Source: Apodospora peruviana (taxonomy: Eukaryota > Ascomycota > Sordariomycetes > Sordariales > Lasiosphaeriaceae). From it: 64,000 nucleotides of DNA. The notes beneath the pieces were generated by a model. It was not told the DNA's origin. It made no database searches and saw nothing but the letters and a program-made list of their open reading frames with translations. Location of the stretch: contig JAUEDM010000003.1 in NCBI GenBank assembly GCA_033439685.1, positions 3,688,001 through 3,752,000 of the forward strand, read 5' to 3'. Of the stretch, positions 31,994 through 42,635 are shown piece after piece. The stretch's first letter is position 1. Every line of letters begins with the position of its first letter. A program made the translations under genes and the position numbers.

Positions 31994-32781
31994 ATGCAGC
32001 TCTCGATCTTTGGAGTGATCCGGGGCATCTTTAGCCCCCATTCCAAAGACCGTGAAAAAGAGATCACTAAGATCCAAGGTGAAGACCATGCCTACATCAG
32101 AGGTAGCATCACCGATCGCGGCCCATGTCCCGGGCTCAACTCGCTCGCCAACCAGGGCTACCTGTACGTTGTATGACAAAACCCGTTCTTCAACAAAGTT
32201 TTAACAGCTTCAGACCCCGCGACGGCAAAAACATAACCCTCCCGCGCGTCGAAGCGGCCCTCATGACCACCCTGCACATGGACCGCGTCCTGGCACACAC
32301 CCTGGCGATCCAGCTCAAGCCCTTGTGTCGGGCAGATGGGACCTTTGACCTAGTCGACATGCGCCGGCACAACGTCATCGAGCGCGACGTTTCTTTCAGT
32401 CGTCTCGATTTCCGGCACGGGGACAACTATACCTTCCAGCCGGCCATGTTCGACGCGATGCTCAAGGACACGGAACCGGAAGGTCTGACAACAGTCGATA
32501 CCCTGGCGAAAACCTATCGTCGCAGAACACAGGAAGAGAAAGAGTCGGGCGCGGCGCAGCTGCCGATTAATCTTTATTTCGTGAGTCTGGTGCAGACGGT
32601 GAGCTTTTTGCATACTGCCGAGGTTGGGGGTAGGATGAAGAGGGAGGTGCTGGAAGAGTTTTTCAGGGAGGAGCGGTTTCCGGAGGTGGTTACACAGAAT
32701 AAGCAGACTAGGAGGTTGATGGGTTTGATTGGGATGACGTTGCGGTTGGCCGTTAAGTTGTGGTTTGGCGGCAAGAAGTGA
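31994..32781 (+). CDS. Haem-thiolate peroxidase (chloroperoxidase / unspecific peroxygenase family)
   Basis: Exons 31994-32163 and 32214-32781 join in phase 2 (GTACGT...CAG, 50-nt intron), which restores the family sequence 'NQGYLPRDGKNIT'. The product is 245 residues, the short UPO class. The proximal haem ligand is Cys45 in the RGPCPGLN motif. The second signature, normally EHD-x-S-x-SR, reads ERDVSFSR: the His that assists the acid-base Glu is replaced by Arg. The N-terminus is not a clear signal peptide, so the protein may be intracellular. The family uses H2O2 to oxygenate or halogenate substrates. The Arg substitution makes normal peroxygenase activity uncertain. Confidence 0.86.
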
Positions 32782-33900
32782 GGGACGAGGTAAAGTAGTA
32801 GTTGAGGACTGAAGCACCGCTATCACCGTTATTCTATTGCTTGCTAAGCTGTTCACTAGTTTAGGATATTAAATTAGTAATAGTTTATTTACTCCTATTT
32901 CCCTTATAGATCGTTCGGCCTAACCCCTTTATTCTTACTTCTATAGCATTCAGGCTCGATTGCAACGTCGATTGTAAAGATACACCTAGAGAACATACTT
33001 CAGATACCTGAGGTGTACTCGCGACACCTAAGGTGTTCACAAAGGCGAAATGAAGATGATTAACCACATTGCCCCAAAACATCATTCTACATCTCGTCCA
33101 CCGCGGTTACCCCTTTCAAAGATCCCATCATCTGGTCACGATCTCTTACGGATGACCGCTAAGCACCAGCGTCTAGTAATTATCTGATTCTGTCCGTTTA
33201 TGTAGTTACCTTACATTCCGGATCCCTGTTTCACCTCGTGCAGTTATTCACGAGGCGACTTTGATATTCCTCCCAAGTTATCAGTACTGGTACTCCTAGA
33301 CGCCCGGCTAATTGATCCTGCAATCGTCGTCCCCAATCCAGTCAATATAAGCGCTCGACTAATAGACGCCGACGAGGTTCGAAGTTCCAACTTCCCTCAG
33401 CCGCTGCAAGGATCCTCGGCACGGGACATCACGAGATAAAAGGGAGATCGCTTAGGCAGCCTGGGCGGCTGGGTCTAAAGTCTGGACTCAACAGGTACTA
33501 TATTCGGCTTCACCCGGACAAGCCACCCCATTTCCAGGTCAGACATTTGCCGACGAGGGGAGCCAATCACCACCTCACTTGCCGAGTTCTGGAATAATTT
33601 GGAAGTAATTGAGGGAAAGATAACGTTTGACCGGATGATTAAATCGTGGGCGGCCAAAGTGCCGGGCTGGGCGAATCGGGGTTAGATTAATAGAATAGTA
33701 ATAATATGTACCTGACTTCATTTATCCTCTATAAATGATAGCCAGGCCAAGTCGGATGCGAGACGCTTGCTTTGCTCGGCCATGAGGGGTTATAAACCAA
33801 CTTGGTTCTCTCCATAGGAAGGGGGATTGTTTGATGGGAGGCTGCAAGACTTTGCCCAAACTCACCCATTCTACCCAGTTTCAACCTCACGTTAACGACG
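32782..33900. other. Gene-free, partly AT-rich region
   Basis: 1.1 kb between the UPO and DUF1996 genes. The part from about 32860 to 33250 and the end near 33690-33740 are AT-rich with many stops and TA steps. The middle is more balanced but has no open frame longer than 66 codons. It could be a decayed, RIP-mutated repeat; I cannot identify a parent element. Confidence 0.35.
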
Positions 33901-35239
33901 ATGGCTTGGTCGGCGACACTCAGGCTCGTTGCCCTCGCAGGGCTGCTTGCGCAGGATGCATCCGCACAGACTGGATCTGCCCGAGGATCTGATTTCCTCC
34001 GCTTCGGCTGCTCGCAGCTCGTCATCGAGCGGACTGATCCTCTCGTCAACCCCGGCATGGCCCCATCACCACATATGCATCAGATCGTCGGTGGAGACTC
34101 GTTCAACATCACAGTACGATCCAAATTTCAGGTTGAAAGGTTGTACAGCAGCTGACCAAATAATACTACTTCACTAGATGGACCCCATGACGATCGATCC
34201 TCCCAAGCAATCCCGATGCACATCCTGCAAGATGTCCGAAGACTTCAGCAACTACTGGACTGCCTCCATCTACTTCCGGTCTCCCGAGAACGGCACGTTC
34301 AAGCGGGTTCCGCAGATGGCCAACGGCCGCCTCAACGGCACCTTGCTCGAGCAGGAGGGTGGAATCACCGTCTACTACATGCAGCCCTTCAGTGGTCGGA
34401 ATAAGAAAGTCACAGTCATGAAGCCCGTATGTACTGTATCAACCACGTATATTTTGCGGTAGAACTAACATAAATAAGGGCTTCCGCATGCTCACGGGCG
34501 ACCCAACCCTCCGCACCAAGCCAGCGGGCTCCATGAAGGTCTGCCACCGCTGCCTCGCCAAGAACGAGCGCATCATGGGCGGCAACGGCGCTCCTTGCGA
34601 CTCGGGCGACACCTCCGAGTTCCCCAGCAAGCCCTGCCCGGGCGGCATCCGCGCCACCGTCATCTTCCCTTCCTGCTGGGACGGCAAGAACCTCGACAGC
34701 CCCGACCACAAGAGCCACGTCGCGTACCAGCCCGGTAGCGCGCTCGCGGGCGACCAGTGCCCGAGCACGCACCCCGTCCGCATCCCGCAGGTCATGTACG
34801 AGATCATGTACGACACGTCGGGCTTCGCCGACCCGAAGTACTATAAGAACGGGCAGCCGTTGGTCTACAGTTTTGGCGATCCGTGAGTTCACCTACCTGC
34901 TGTTCTATGTTGATGAATGCTGTGTGTTGCTAATGTGAGTTAGGACTGGACACGGACAGCACGGTGACTACCTCTTCGGATGGGAGGACGGCGCTCTACA
35001 GCGTGCCATGGACGCGTTGGGCACGAACTGCTTCAGCGAGACATGTCCGGTCCTGAAGCTGCAGTCTCCTGAGAAAGAGATCGCATGCACGAAGGCACAG
35101 CAGGCTAAGGAGAATATCGGTACCGATCAATGTTCGTGCAACTTTTGAGTACTATTTGATCTTGTTGAAGAAAAACACAATGACTAACTTTATCATTTTA
35201 GGGCTTACCGAGATTCCGGGCGTTTCAAAGGTTGAGTAA
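33901..35239 (+). CDS. DUF1996 family secreted protein
   Basis: Five exons (33901-34113, 34178-34426, 34479-34882, 34944-35131, 35202-35239) join in frame to give 363 residues. A cleavable signal peptide covers about residues 1-22 (ending ...QDASAQ). The DUF1996 core is clear: 'FLRFGCSQLVIERTDPLVNPG', 'SPHMHQIVGGDSFN', 'CTSCKMSEDFSNYW', 'VIFPSCWDG', 'HVAYQ', 'CPSTHPVRIPQVMYE' and 'GHGQHGDYLFGWEDG', ending with the 'WLTEIPG' block supplied by the last short exon. Members are extracellular fungal proteins of unknown enzymatic role, some with C-terminal WSC domains; this one has none. Conserved His and Cys residues suggest metal binding or disulphides. The final intron was chosen because it restores the conserved end; read-through would stop a few codons later in SCNF. 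Confidence 0.9.
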
Positions 35240-35562
35240 GTGGTCAACCATGACACGGACAGGTGTGTGAGCAAATCCGGACGGGATATTTTAGTCCTCC
35301 GTAACTCCGTTTGGTGAGGAAGCTTTTAACGGCCGTATAATTATGTTGTATTATGATCACCAGACTTGGATATCGATTTATCTATCGTTGTGACATCTCG
35401 CCCATGATAGTAGTAAGCACGATCATGCCAGGCTTTGTGGTAACTCAACACACCCAGGCTTATGGTTACTTGCCCGCTTTTCAATGCCGGCCTTCATGTA
35501 TCAATCAACAACAGTCTTCACATGGATATTGATTTCAAACCGTTCTAAAACAACCACGCTTA
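35240..35562. other. Intergenic region between convergent genes
   Basis: Shared 3' flank of the DUF1996 and P450 genes. No distinct feature. Confidence 0.5.
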
Positions 35563-36546
35563 TTACAGCTCATAATTCCAGCTCACGCCCTCCCAGCCCG
35601 GACGCCTCCTGACCCTTATTCCAAACCCCTTTCCGTTGCCCGCCGGCTTCGTGACAGCATCAATAAGCGAGCCGTTCGATTTCACCGGAAGTTTCCAATC
35701 ACTCCTCCCAAGAGGGCTGACATCAAATCCCAACAGCATCGTCGTCACGACGGACATCATCTCGGCCACGGCAAAATTCCTGCCCGGGCAGAGATGCATT
35801 CCGCCACCAAACGGCTGATAGGCCGCCTTGATCGCTCTAGCACTCCCCGGCCCCCCGTCATCCGTCTTTGCGTCAGGAAGATTAAGAAACCGGTCCGCCT
35901 TGAACTCGGCCACGTCCGAACCCCAGTACTCCTGCATCGCGTGCCCCACGCCGATGGACATCTGAATCGCCATCCCTTCCTTCAGGAGGTAGCTGTTCCC
36001 CCGGCCGTCGCTGATGGTGGTGTCCTGCATCACCGTGCGCGTGCTGACCTGGTGGATAGTCATGCGCAACGTCTCACGGTAGCAGCTCCAGAGAAGAGGA
36101 CATCTCTCCTCGACGGCCGCGCTGCCGGCCCTCAACGTCACAACGTTACCATGCCTCTTTGCAATCAAATTGGTTTCGATTTCGTCCCGCAACTGCGCCG
36201 CCAGCTCGGGCCGCGAGACGATAAAGCTCCAAAACCAAAACAGCGTCGGGACCGTGTTGGTCAGGGCCGCAAACGGAAGCAGCATCTCGACCTTGGCGAG
36301 GTCCTCGTCGGACACGCCCTTGCTCCGCTGCTCGGCGGCGCGGTTCCGCACAAAATCTGAGGCTGACGGGTCGGTGTCGTGCTTGGCCGAGTAGAAGGGC
36401 GTCAGCATCTTGGTGAGCAGCGCTCTGCCGCGGTTGCCGGCCGGCGCGATGACGGACGGGAATACATCGAGGGTGAGTTTGAGCATGTCAGACTCCAGGT
36501 CCCTGCAACAAGAGTTAGATGCGAGGTCCCAGCCTGGAGAGACACG

Positions 36547-36582
<36 letters not shown>

Positions 36583-37358
36583 CACCAAAGCGCCTGCTCC
36601 ATCCCAGGATCCTTCGAAAACGGATCTTCCTTGCCGTACACGGCCTTGGCCGTGACAGACGTGATCAAGCTACGGATCCACATCCAGACATTCGGAATCT
36701 CGACATCGTCGTTGCCAGTCGCAGCGGCGAGCGCGCTGAGGTCGGCAGCAATATGAATCAGCGCGGCCTCGTTCATTTTCTGCACAGCAGAAGGCTTGAA
36801 CGCCGACGGGATCGCGTGAAGCATGATGCGATCTATAAGCGCGTCGCCGTCGGGTCCGTTGAGGTACTCGTGGAAATCGTTGCTGACGTGCATCAGGGGC
36901 TGCGTGATGGTCTTGATCGACGGCGACGTCGAGAGGTGCTTGTTGCGCAGGCCGGAAGCGAGCAGGACGGGGTCCCAGACCGCGTACATCTTTCCCGTGA
37001 GCATGGGGAGCGTGGCGATGGGTTGGTGGGTCTTGCGGCTGTTCGGTAATACTTAGTACCCTGAGTTGTGCGGTTTGGATAGTACCTAGGTAAGTTACCG
37101 TAGAATGAGGTGGTAGTCGGCCTGGTATCGAAACATGCCGATGATATGGCCGATGAGCGGGATTGTTGGCTTTAGGAGAGGCGGCTCGCGCGGATCCATG
37201 CGCGGCAGGGCGAAGAACTGCAGAAACAGGCCGAGGACGACCGTTATCGCGATCGTGATGGGGATAGTCGCTCCATTTGACACCGATTTGAAGTCGATTG
37301 AGGTCTGGTTGGTCATTGTGTGGAGAAATTCTCGCGCGGAGGATGCGTTGCCTGCCAT
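35563..37358 (-). CDS. Cytochrome P450 monooxygenase (CYP7/CYP8-like fungal clan)
   Basis: Exons 37358-37099, 37038-36586 and 36502-35563 join in frame to 550 residues. An N-terminal membrane anchor is at about 28-44, followed by 'PPLLKPTIPLIGHIIGM'. In the C-terminal half, 'ALTNTVPTLFWFW' replaces the usual AGxxT I-helix motif (Asn-Thr in place of the acid-Thr pair), 'YRETLR' is the ExxR, and 'FGGGMHLCPGRNFA' carries the haem Cys (about 476). The I-helix variation and the CPGR loop are typical of fungal P450s related to CYP7/CYP8 (sterol 7-alpha-hydroxylase and prostacyclin-synthase type), which often isomerise or oxidise lipids. The second intron contains a 31-nt T run (on the coding strand) right after its GTGAGT donor. 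Confidence 0.9.
36547..36577 (+). repeat. 31-nt poly-A tract inside a P450 intron
   Basis: An uninterrupted run of 31 A on the plus strand, that is poly-T in the transcript sense, starting eight bases after the donor of P450 intron 2. Confidence 0.95.
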
Positions 37359-37957
37359 TGCTTCCCAAGGCACCGTGAGAAACTGCGCTGCTTTGCACGA
37401 TCAGCGAGTGTTTTGTCTCTCGGTCTCAGAATTTGAAGAAAGGGAAAAAGGAAGGGAGCTTGAAGACAACTTAAACGAAAGTCTGCTAAATGGGGATAAG
37501 GAATGTAGCCATTGGTCTGGCGACAAGCATCACGTATCCGTACCTGCTGGTCAGCGCTAGCTGCATGAAGTTAAACCTCAAGCCAGGAATCTCATCCAGC
37601 GGTCGCCAAGAAGATTTTCAGAGTCCGAGGTTGTGGACCGGTCAGTGATGAGTTGACAGGATCAAGTTAATTTCTACTGGTGGGCGGACGGAGAAGATTT
37701 TGGTTATGGATCTCTTATCAAGCCGTACAACGCCTATCGGTTAAGGTTTAGGCGCTTTCTTTATGTGAGCCTGTGTCTCTCCTTCAGCCACTTCGCTAGC
37801 TTGCCAGCCCCTCAGTGAGATCCCCGATCCAGAACCGTCAGTTCTGTTGGTCAAAAGTGGTATGGTCCAAGCTCTGCAGGGGAGTCGAAGAGCATCCAAT
37901 CATTCCGATGAGAGAACCGGTGGATTGTAATGCAGAACGTACTCGTGACTTTGTTGG
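37359..37957. other. Promoter region of the P450 gene
   Basis: 599 bp upstream of the P450 and downstream of the nucleotidyltransferase-like gene. Nothing specific is recognised. Confidence 0.4.
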
Positions 37958-38793
37958 TTAAATACCCTTTCTGTCGTGTCTTAAGCGCGGATCTTGCGGA
38001 CGACTCTTCATCCTCCAGCGAGTGATATATCTCCCCTGCTTCAACGGCTCAATACGGCTCTCCTTGCTCTCCACCACACTCATCCAGTCTTTCCTCAAGT
38101 CCCGACCAACATGCATCCGCGAAGGAGACTGCGGGTCGTCGGCAAATTTGGCATTCATTCGGGTGGCATACTCGACCCCCTCGGCCTGTAGCTCAGCGAA
38201 ATTGATGTTCTCTTCTCCCCACTCGCCGCTCAAATCCTGGGCGTCGATGAAGTCGGCCAAGTCGGCGCGGTTCTGCTTGACGAGAAGGGCCTTGGCGAAG
38301 GGGACATGCTGTGGATAAGGGACACCGGTGTGGCTGCGCTCGCAGAATTCGGGACGGGGATCGCAGAAGCAGTCGGAGGACGGCGCCAGAAGAAAGGAGA
38401 AATCGTCTCCATCATCATCTGCCTTGAATGTCGCGTACGTATGGCGCAGGCTGTCTGGATTGGGATATGGCGGGTCCTTGTGTTTGTATTTGCCGCTCTT
38501 TTCGATGACTGCACGAGCCGTATCCAGTTGGTGATCCAGGATGCAGATATCCCACTCCTTTACGCAGGGACGGTTAGTTACTAGGTAGACACTAGACAGT
38601 GATATGACGGGGAACAAACATCGGCTACGCGCCCAGCTCCAAAGTAGCGCAGTGCCCTCGTGCCTACTACGCACGATGGAATGGCGGCATCTTCCAGGAG
38701 CTGTATGACGTGGGTAATTCTGGGAGGTTGTGGGATCTTGCTGCTGGTCTGGTTGCCCCCGGAGCCGCTTGCTAGGTCCGAAAACTCGGCCAT
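37958..38793 (-). CDS. Nucleotidyltransferase-superfamily-like hypothetical protein
   Basis: Exons 38793-38620 and 38557-37958 join in phase 0 (donor GTTTGT, acceptor AAG) to 257 residues. The first exon has 'VIQLLEDAAIPSCVVGTRALRYFGAGRV' and the second opens with 'EWDICILDHQLDTARAVIE'. Together they resemble the fold of fungal nucleotidyltransferase-like proteins that begin 'LVGxxALxYYGxxRVxxDWDICV', where the Asp positions stand where MNT-type enzymes bind metal. Only one clear acidic pair is visible, so catalysis is unproven. The rest, with 'SDCFCDPRPEFCERS' and a basic C-terminus, is not recognisable. There is no signal or membrane helix. Function unknown. Confidence 0.65.
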
Positions 38794-39875
38794 CGAGTGA
38801 ATGTAATGTACCTTCACCGAAATGGGGTGCGATTGGATTGATTGACCAAACTGCCTGGCAGTAATAATGTTGTGAGGGTTAAAGTGGACTGCCGTTGAGT
38901 TGCGCAGACCTCTTATCACCGAGCAGATCCGTGATCCGAGAAGTTGAATCTGAATTCGGATGAGGAACGGAAGAACAGGGGTTAGGGTTACGGCAAGAAC
39001 AACTTTGCTTGAAACTGAAAAATGCTGTAATAATCAGACCGCGTGGTCTATTGAATTGAAGCTCGCCTAATAACACCTCGAACACTAAATGTGAGAATTA
39101 AGAGATACGCAAAGCTTCAGAGTTGGGAGGTCTATCTAGTACGCAGTTCCGTACTAGTGTTCAAACTTTTGTTAGCCACCGAGGTAAGCTTCGCCCCAGT
39201 ATTACGGATTAATCGGGTAACGGGTGTTATCAAACGATTTTCAACAACCATACCAAATTTCCATCAAGAGCGCAACGCGCGAGCCAGAACGTCCCTTAGT
39301 GAACAGAATTTTGTTGGTAATAATACAGGATTGATTCCGACTTCAATATCTTCCCGAAAAAAACCGTTACACAGGTACCAGACGTGACAGGAAGGACTCA
39401 ACAAGTACGCCCCACTACAAGGATCCGAATCCTCCCCCCTCTCTGTTCACTATTCCTGCAGGTTTTAAGTCCAAAGTTGCCACTTGCATTCTAGGTCTAG
39501 ACCTACAGAATCCTAGGACTGCAACACTCTCAGCCCATCGGACATGACATTGTAAGACCCCCCCATTGGGGATGGTTGCCTAGCGTGCCTAGCACGCCTG
39601 GATCTCCTCTGCAGCAAACGCTATAAAATAGCCTATGAACGCCGTTCGCTCATTAGTCCTAAATATGTATCGTGGAGGCGGAGCACAAGAGTGAGCCTAG
39701 CCGTAACAGGACCCTGTCACTGAGGTGAGTCCTTCGACTTTCAAGTTTCAACCTCATCTTGATTAAGTAACTGGCAGCATTCTCACCATCCATCCTGTCT
39801 TCATATCCAGTCTCTCAAAGTATCACGCTCATCCAGTATTACTACCGTCGAGATCGTGTTCGCCTAGGTTCCAAC
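38794..39875. promoter_or_regulatory. Divergent intergenic region, NTase-like / F-box genes
   Basis: 1.08 kb with scattered stops in all frames. A TATA-like element (tataaaata, 39622-39630) lies about 245 bp upstream of the F-box ATG. The left part (39090-39400) is AT-richer and may be degenerate sequence. Confidence 0.4.
39622..39630 (+). promoter_or_regulatory. Possible TATA box of the F-box gene
   Basis: tataaaata in a locally GC-balanced context, upstream of the only plus-strand gene nearby. Support is by sequence match only. Confidence 0.35.
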
Positions 39876-41582
39876 ATGGCCGTGTCCACCTCAACAACGA
39901 CAATAACTACAACACAACCCGTCCTTCCAGGCGAAAGGAAAGAAAAGCCCCCGGTCTGCCACATCGAATCCATCCCGACCGAAATCATCACCCTCATCCT
40001 GTCCGCCGCCGCCCGGTCCCCAAGCGACCTCGGCTGTCTGATTCGCTCCTCCCGCAGGTTATACGGCGTCTTTGTCTCCGCAAAGGCACGCATACTGACC
40101 GCACCGGCGCTCGAAGATCTGGGCCCGGTCATCCGGGACGCTGTCGCCCTCTCGCGTACGCCCAACCTTGTCCCGCTTACCAGCGAGGAGGACTATCTCG
40201 ACGATGTCGACCGCATGGTGCAGCAGTACCGTGACCACATCTCAGTAGCCACCACACACCGTCATACTCCGTGCCGCTGGACGCGGGACATCGACGCCGA
40301 CGTCGCCGCTCCGCGGGTGATGCACCTTAACCGCGCCGTGCAGTACTTTATAGACCTGTACATGGGCATCCGCTCCGCCTCCCTCATAAAACGGTCAATA
40401 CCAGACACCGCACCACCACCATCGCCATCGTCAACAACCAACATGTTTTCTTTTCGCATTTCCAACAGCCCCCGCTTCAACCAACAACAATCCAAAGACA
40501 CCCTCCCTACATCCAAATACCTCGCCCTGTCCAAAGCTATGCTCACCGAGCCCATCACGCTGTCCGAGCGCCGCCGACTCGCGCAGGCCTTTTTCCGCGC
40601 CGAGTTGCTGCACAAGCTCCACAACTACAGATTTCTCGCGGATCCCGCACACGCAGATCGTCTTCTCGACTCGATGTTTGCGCCGTTCGAGCCGTGGGAG
40701 ATGGAGCAAGTCTCGCAGGCGCACCACTTCGTGTACCAAGTCTGCCAAGCGCTGGTCATAGCCGAGCAGGAGTCAGCCGCTGCTGCTCGGAAAGGCAGGC
40801 ACAAGCCCGGCAGCAGGGCGATAGCCCACATATTTTCGATGGTGTTCAAAGAGTGCTCGCTCGATATCGTCGTGTTTCGGCGGCGCATGATGGCCGGGTT
40901 TCCGACTCCCGCTGGGTATAGCAGTCCATGTGATACGATTACGATAGGTAACAACAGTGACAGTAACCGTGGTGGTGATGGCTGTGTTGGTGGTGGTGGT
41001 GCCGCTGTTACGCCATCGGATGCAGATGATGCAGCTGTCACCAACCCCAAGCTGGTGATCTCAACTGCCAATGATAATTGTGTGCACAGCAACAACAGCA
41101 ACAACAATAACAACAGTAACAACAACACCAAGATCAAACACGTGATGGACCAGCTCTGCCGGCTGGGTGAAGGCAGGCAGAACGGGACGTGCATGGCCAC
41201 GGGCGGGAGCAACATGTATTGGATGGACTCGAGCCATCGGTATCGCCACGGCGGGAGCGGTTGGCCTGTCCCAGGCAAGCCGGAAGGCAAGCTGGTGGTG
41301 GGGACGACAACAGTACTGCCGGTGCCGCATGCCTGGGTCGACGGGCTGGATTGGCACAAGTGGGACCGCTGGGGGTTCGATGTTTTGCCTCGAGACCCGA
41401 ATACTGACGCTCAAGGCTTTTCAGCGTCGTCCGAGGAGGCGACTGGCAGATTTTCCAGGTGGAGGTGGTTCGGTTTCGTCTTTTGGGACGAGCAGCGGGT
41501 CGAGGCTATGAAAGCGGCGCTGGGCGGCGAGCATGAAACTGGCTGGCTGCTGAGGATATGGGATGCGAAGGAACTTGAATAA
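39876..41582 (+). CDS. F-box-like domain protein
   Basis: One frame of 568 residues without introns. An F-box-like segment follows a Thr-rich leader: 'HIESIPTEIITLILSAAARSPSDLGCLIRSSRRLYGVF' shows the Pro-Glu-Ile start, hydrophobic helices and Cys/Leu-Ser-Arg end of F-boxes at about residues 28-65. F-box proteins bind Skp1 and recruit substrates to SCF ubiquitin ligases. The remainder resembles large lineage-specific fungal families in which the C-terminal region is poorly conserved. A poly-Asn run (AAC/AAT repeat, about 41089-41133) and a Gly-rich stretch interrupt it. It ends with a 'WFGFVFWDEQRVEAMK' segment often seen at the end of such fungal proteins. Target unknown. Confidence 0.7.
   Translation: MAVSTSTTTITTTQPVLPGERKEKPPVCHIESIPTEIITLILSAAARSPSDLGCLIRSSRRLYGVFVSAKARILTAPALEDLGPVIRDAVALSRTPNLVPLTSEEDYLDDVDRMVQQYRDHISVATTHRHTPCRWTRDIDADVAAPRVMHLNRAVQYFIDLYMGIRSASLIKRSIPDTAPPPSPSSTTNMFSFRISNSPRFNQQQSKDTLPTSKYLALSKAMLTEPITLSERRRLAQAFFRAELLHKLHNYRFLADPAHADRLLDSMFAPFEPWEMEQVSQAHHFVYQVCQALVIAEQESAAAARKGRHKPGSRAIAHIFSMVFKECSLDIVVFRRRMMAGFPTPAGYSSPCDTITIGNNSDSNRGGDGCVGGGGAAVTPSDADDAAVTNPKLVISTANDNCVHSNNSNNNNNSNNNTKIKHVMDQLCRLGEGRQNGTCMATGGSNMYWMDSSHRYRHGGSGWPVPGKPEGKLVVGTTTVLPVPHAWVDGLDWHKWDRWGFDVLPRDPNTDAQGFSASSEEATGRFSRWRWFGFVFWDEQRVEAMKAALGGEHETGWLLRIWDAKELE
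41089..41133 (+). repeat. (AAC/AAT)n microsatellite coding poly-Asn
   Basis: An imperfect trinucleotide run encodes Asn and Ser residues inside the F-box-like protein. It is in frame. Confidence 0.85.
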
Positions 41583-42635
41583 CAAGTGGTGTTTGTGTTT
41601 GTTCATGTCCATTCTCACCAGGTACTGAACAGAGTTTGTAGCTGCTTCATCTCCTTGGGAGGCCTTGCCTTTGCTGTTGAGATTGATCTACTTCCCGCTG
41701 GTCAACTTTACGTTGCTTCTACTGGACAGTAAGTCGGCTGCAGTTTATGACATTCTCATTCCATTGCCCTGGGCGGCGCCCTATGTAGACTTGTAACGAG
41801 AAGTACTCAGAATAATGAGTACTATCTAGGAGAAAGGGGTTCCATCCCTAACCCTGTGCTCTATGGTTCATGTAGCTACCAGGTATCTACATAAATACCA
41901 GTTACAGTACGGATATGCTGCTGCTGGTAAGACAATATCGCTGTATGAGATTCAAACACGACAGTCTGAGCGATTCTGGTTGGCAAAAAAAGCGCCACAT
42001 CTGCTGCACTGCCCCCTTTTGGGTCACTGCCCAGGCGAGAAATGCACCGTGGTGCATTTCTCTCTTGGCGCACTCCTCTCTCGTGTCTGTCTAATAATGA
42101 AGTCGCATTGCAAGTGATTGCTCTATGCACTGACGGCCGCCCAACGAGGATAATATCTGGTGCGGTGGTTGCTGCACGTGCACTTCAAGTTGTTAACAAA
42201 TTCACCCAGACACCAACATGCGAAGTAGACTTGTAATCAACGAAGTAGGTTGCTACTCGTGTCAACTGGAGCACCGTCGTCTGAATTAATTTGGGTGTTG
42301 CGAGGACTGAAAAACAGAACAAGTCTGGTGGTGTTGTGCATTTCGAGGTCTCTGAATCCGCATGGGTGAGGTTAATCCCGCTTGCCCAGCGATGTAGTTG
42401 CGATGTGCGGTTTAGTGTTTCTTCATTGCGTACTACCTTCATCTTGGTGCAGTGGTCATCAAAATCGTGATATCCTTGCTGATGCCTTCTTGCCGGCCTC
42501 TGCCTCATAGCTATAAAGTATCATATAATGCTCGTGGGGGAAACCCGATACCATTGAGCTCGTCCGCCTCAGATTCTCTGAATAACTGCTTCCCTACTCA
42601 TACCAGACACACCGAGCTATCCGCCCGACCCTACA
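41583..42635. other. Intergenic region with a perfect inverted repeat
   Basis: 1.05 kb between two plus-strand genes. The only structured element is the 26-bp inverted repeat at 42037-42062. Short frames on both strands lack coding features. Confidence 0.4.
42037..42062. repeat. Perfect 12-bp inverted repeat with 2-bp centre
   Basis: gagaaatgcacc, gt, ggtgcatttctc. It could form a tight hairpin or be a dyad-symmetric protein-binding site. It is not followed by a T run, so it is not a bacterial-type terminator. Confidence 0.9.
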
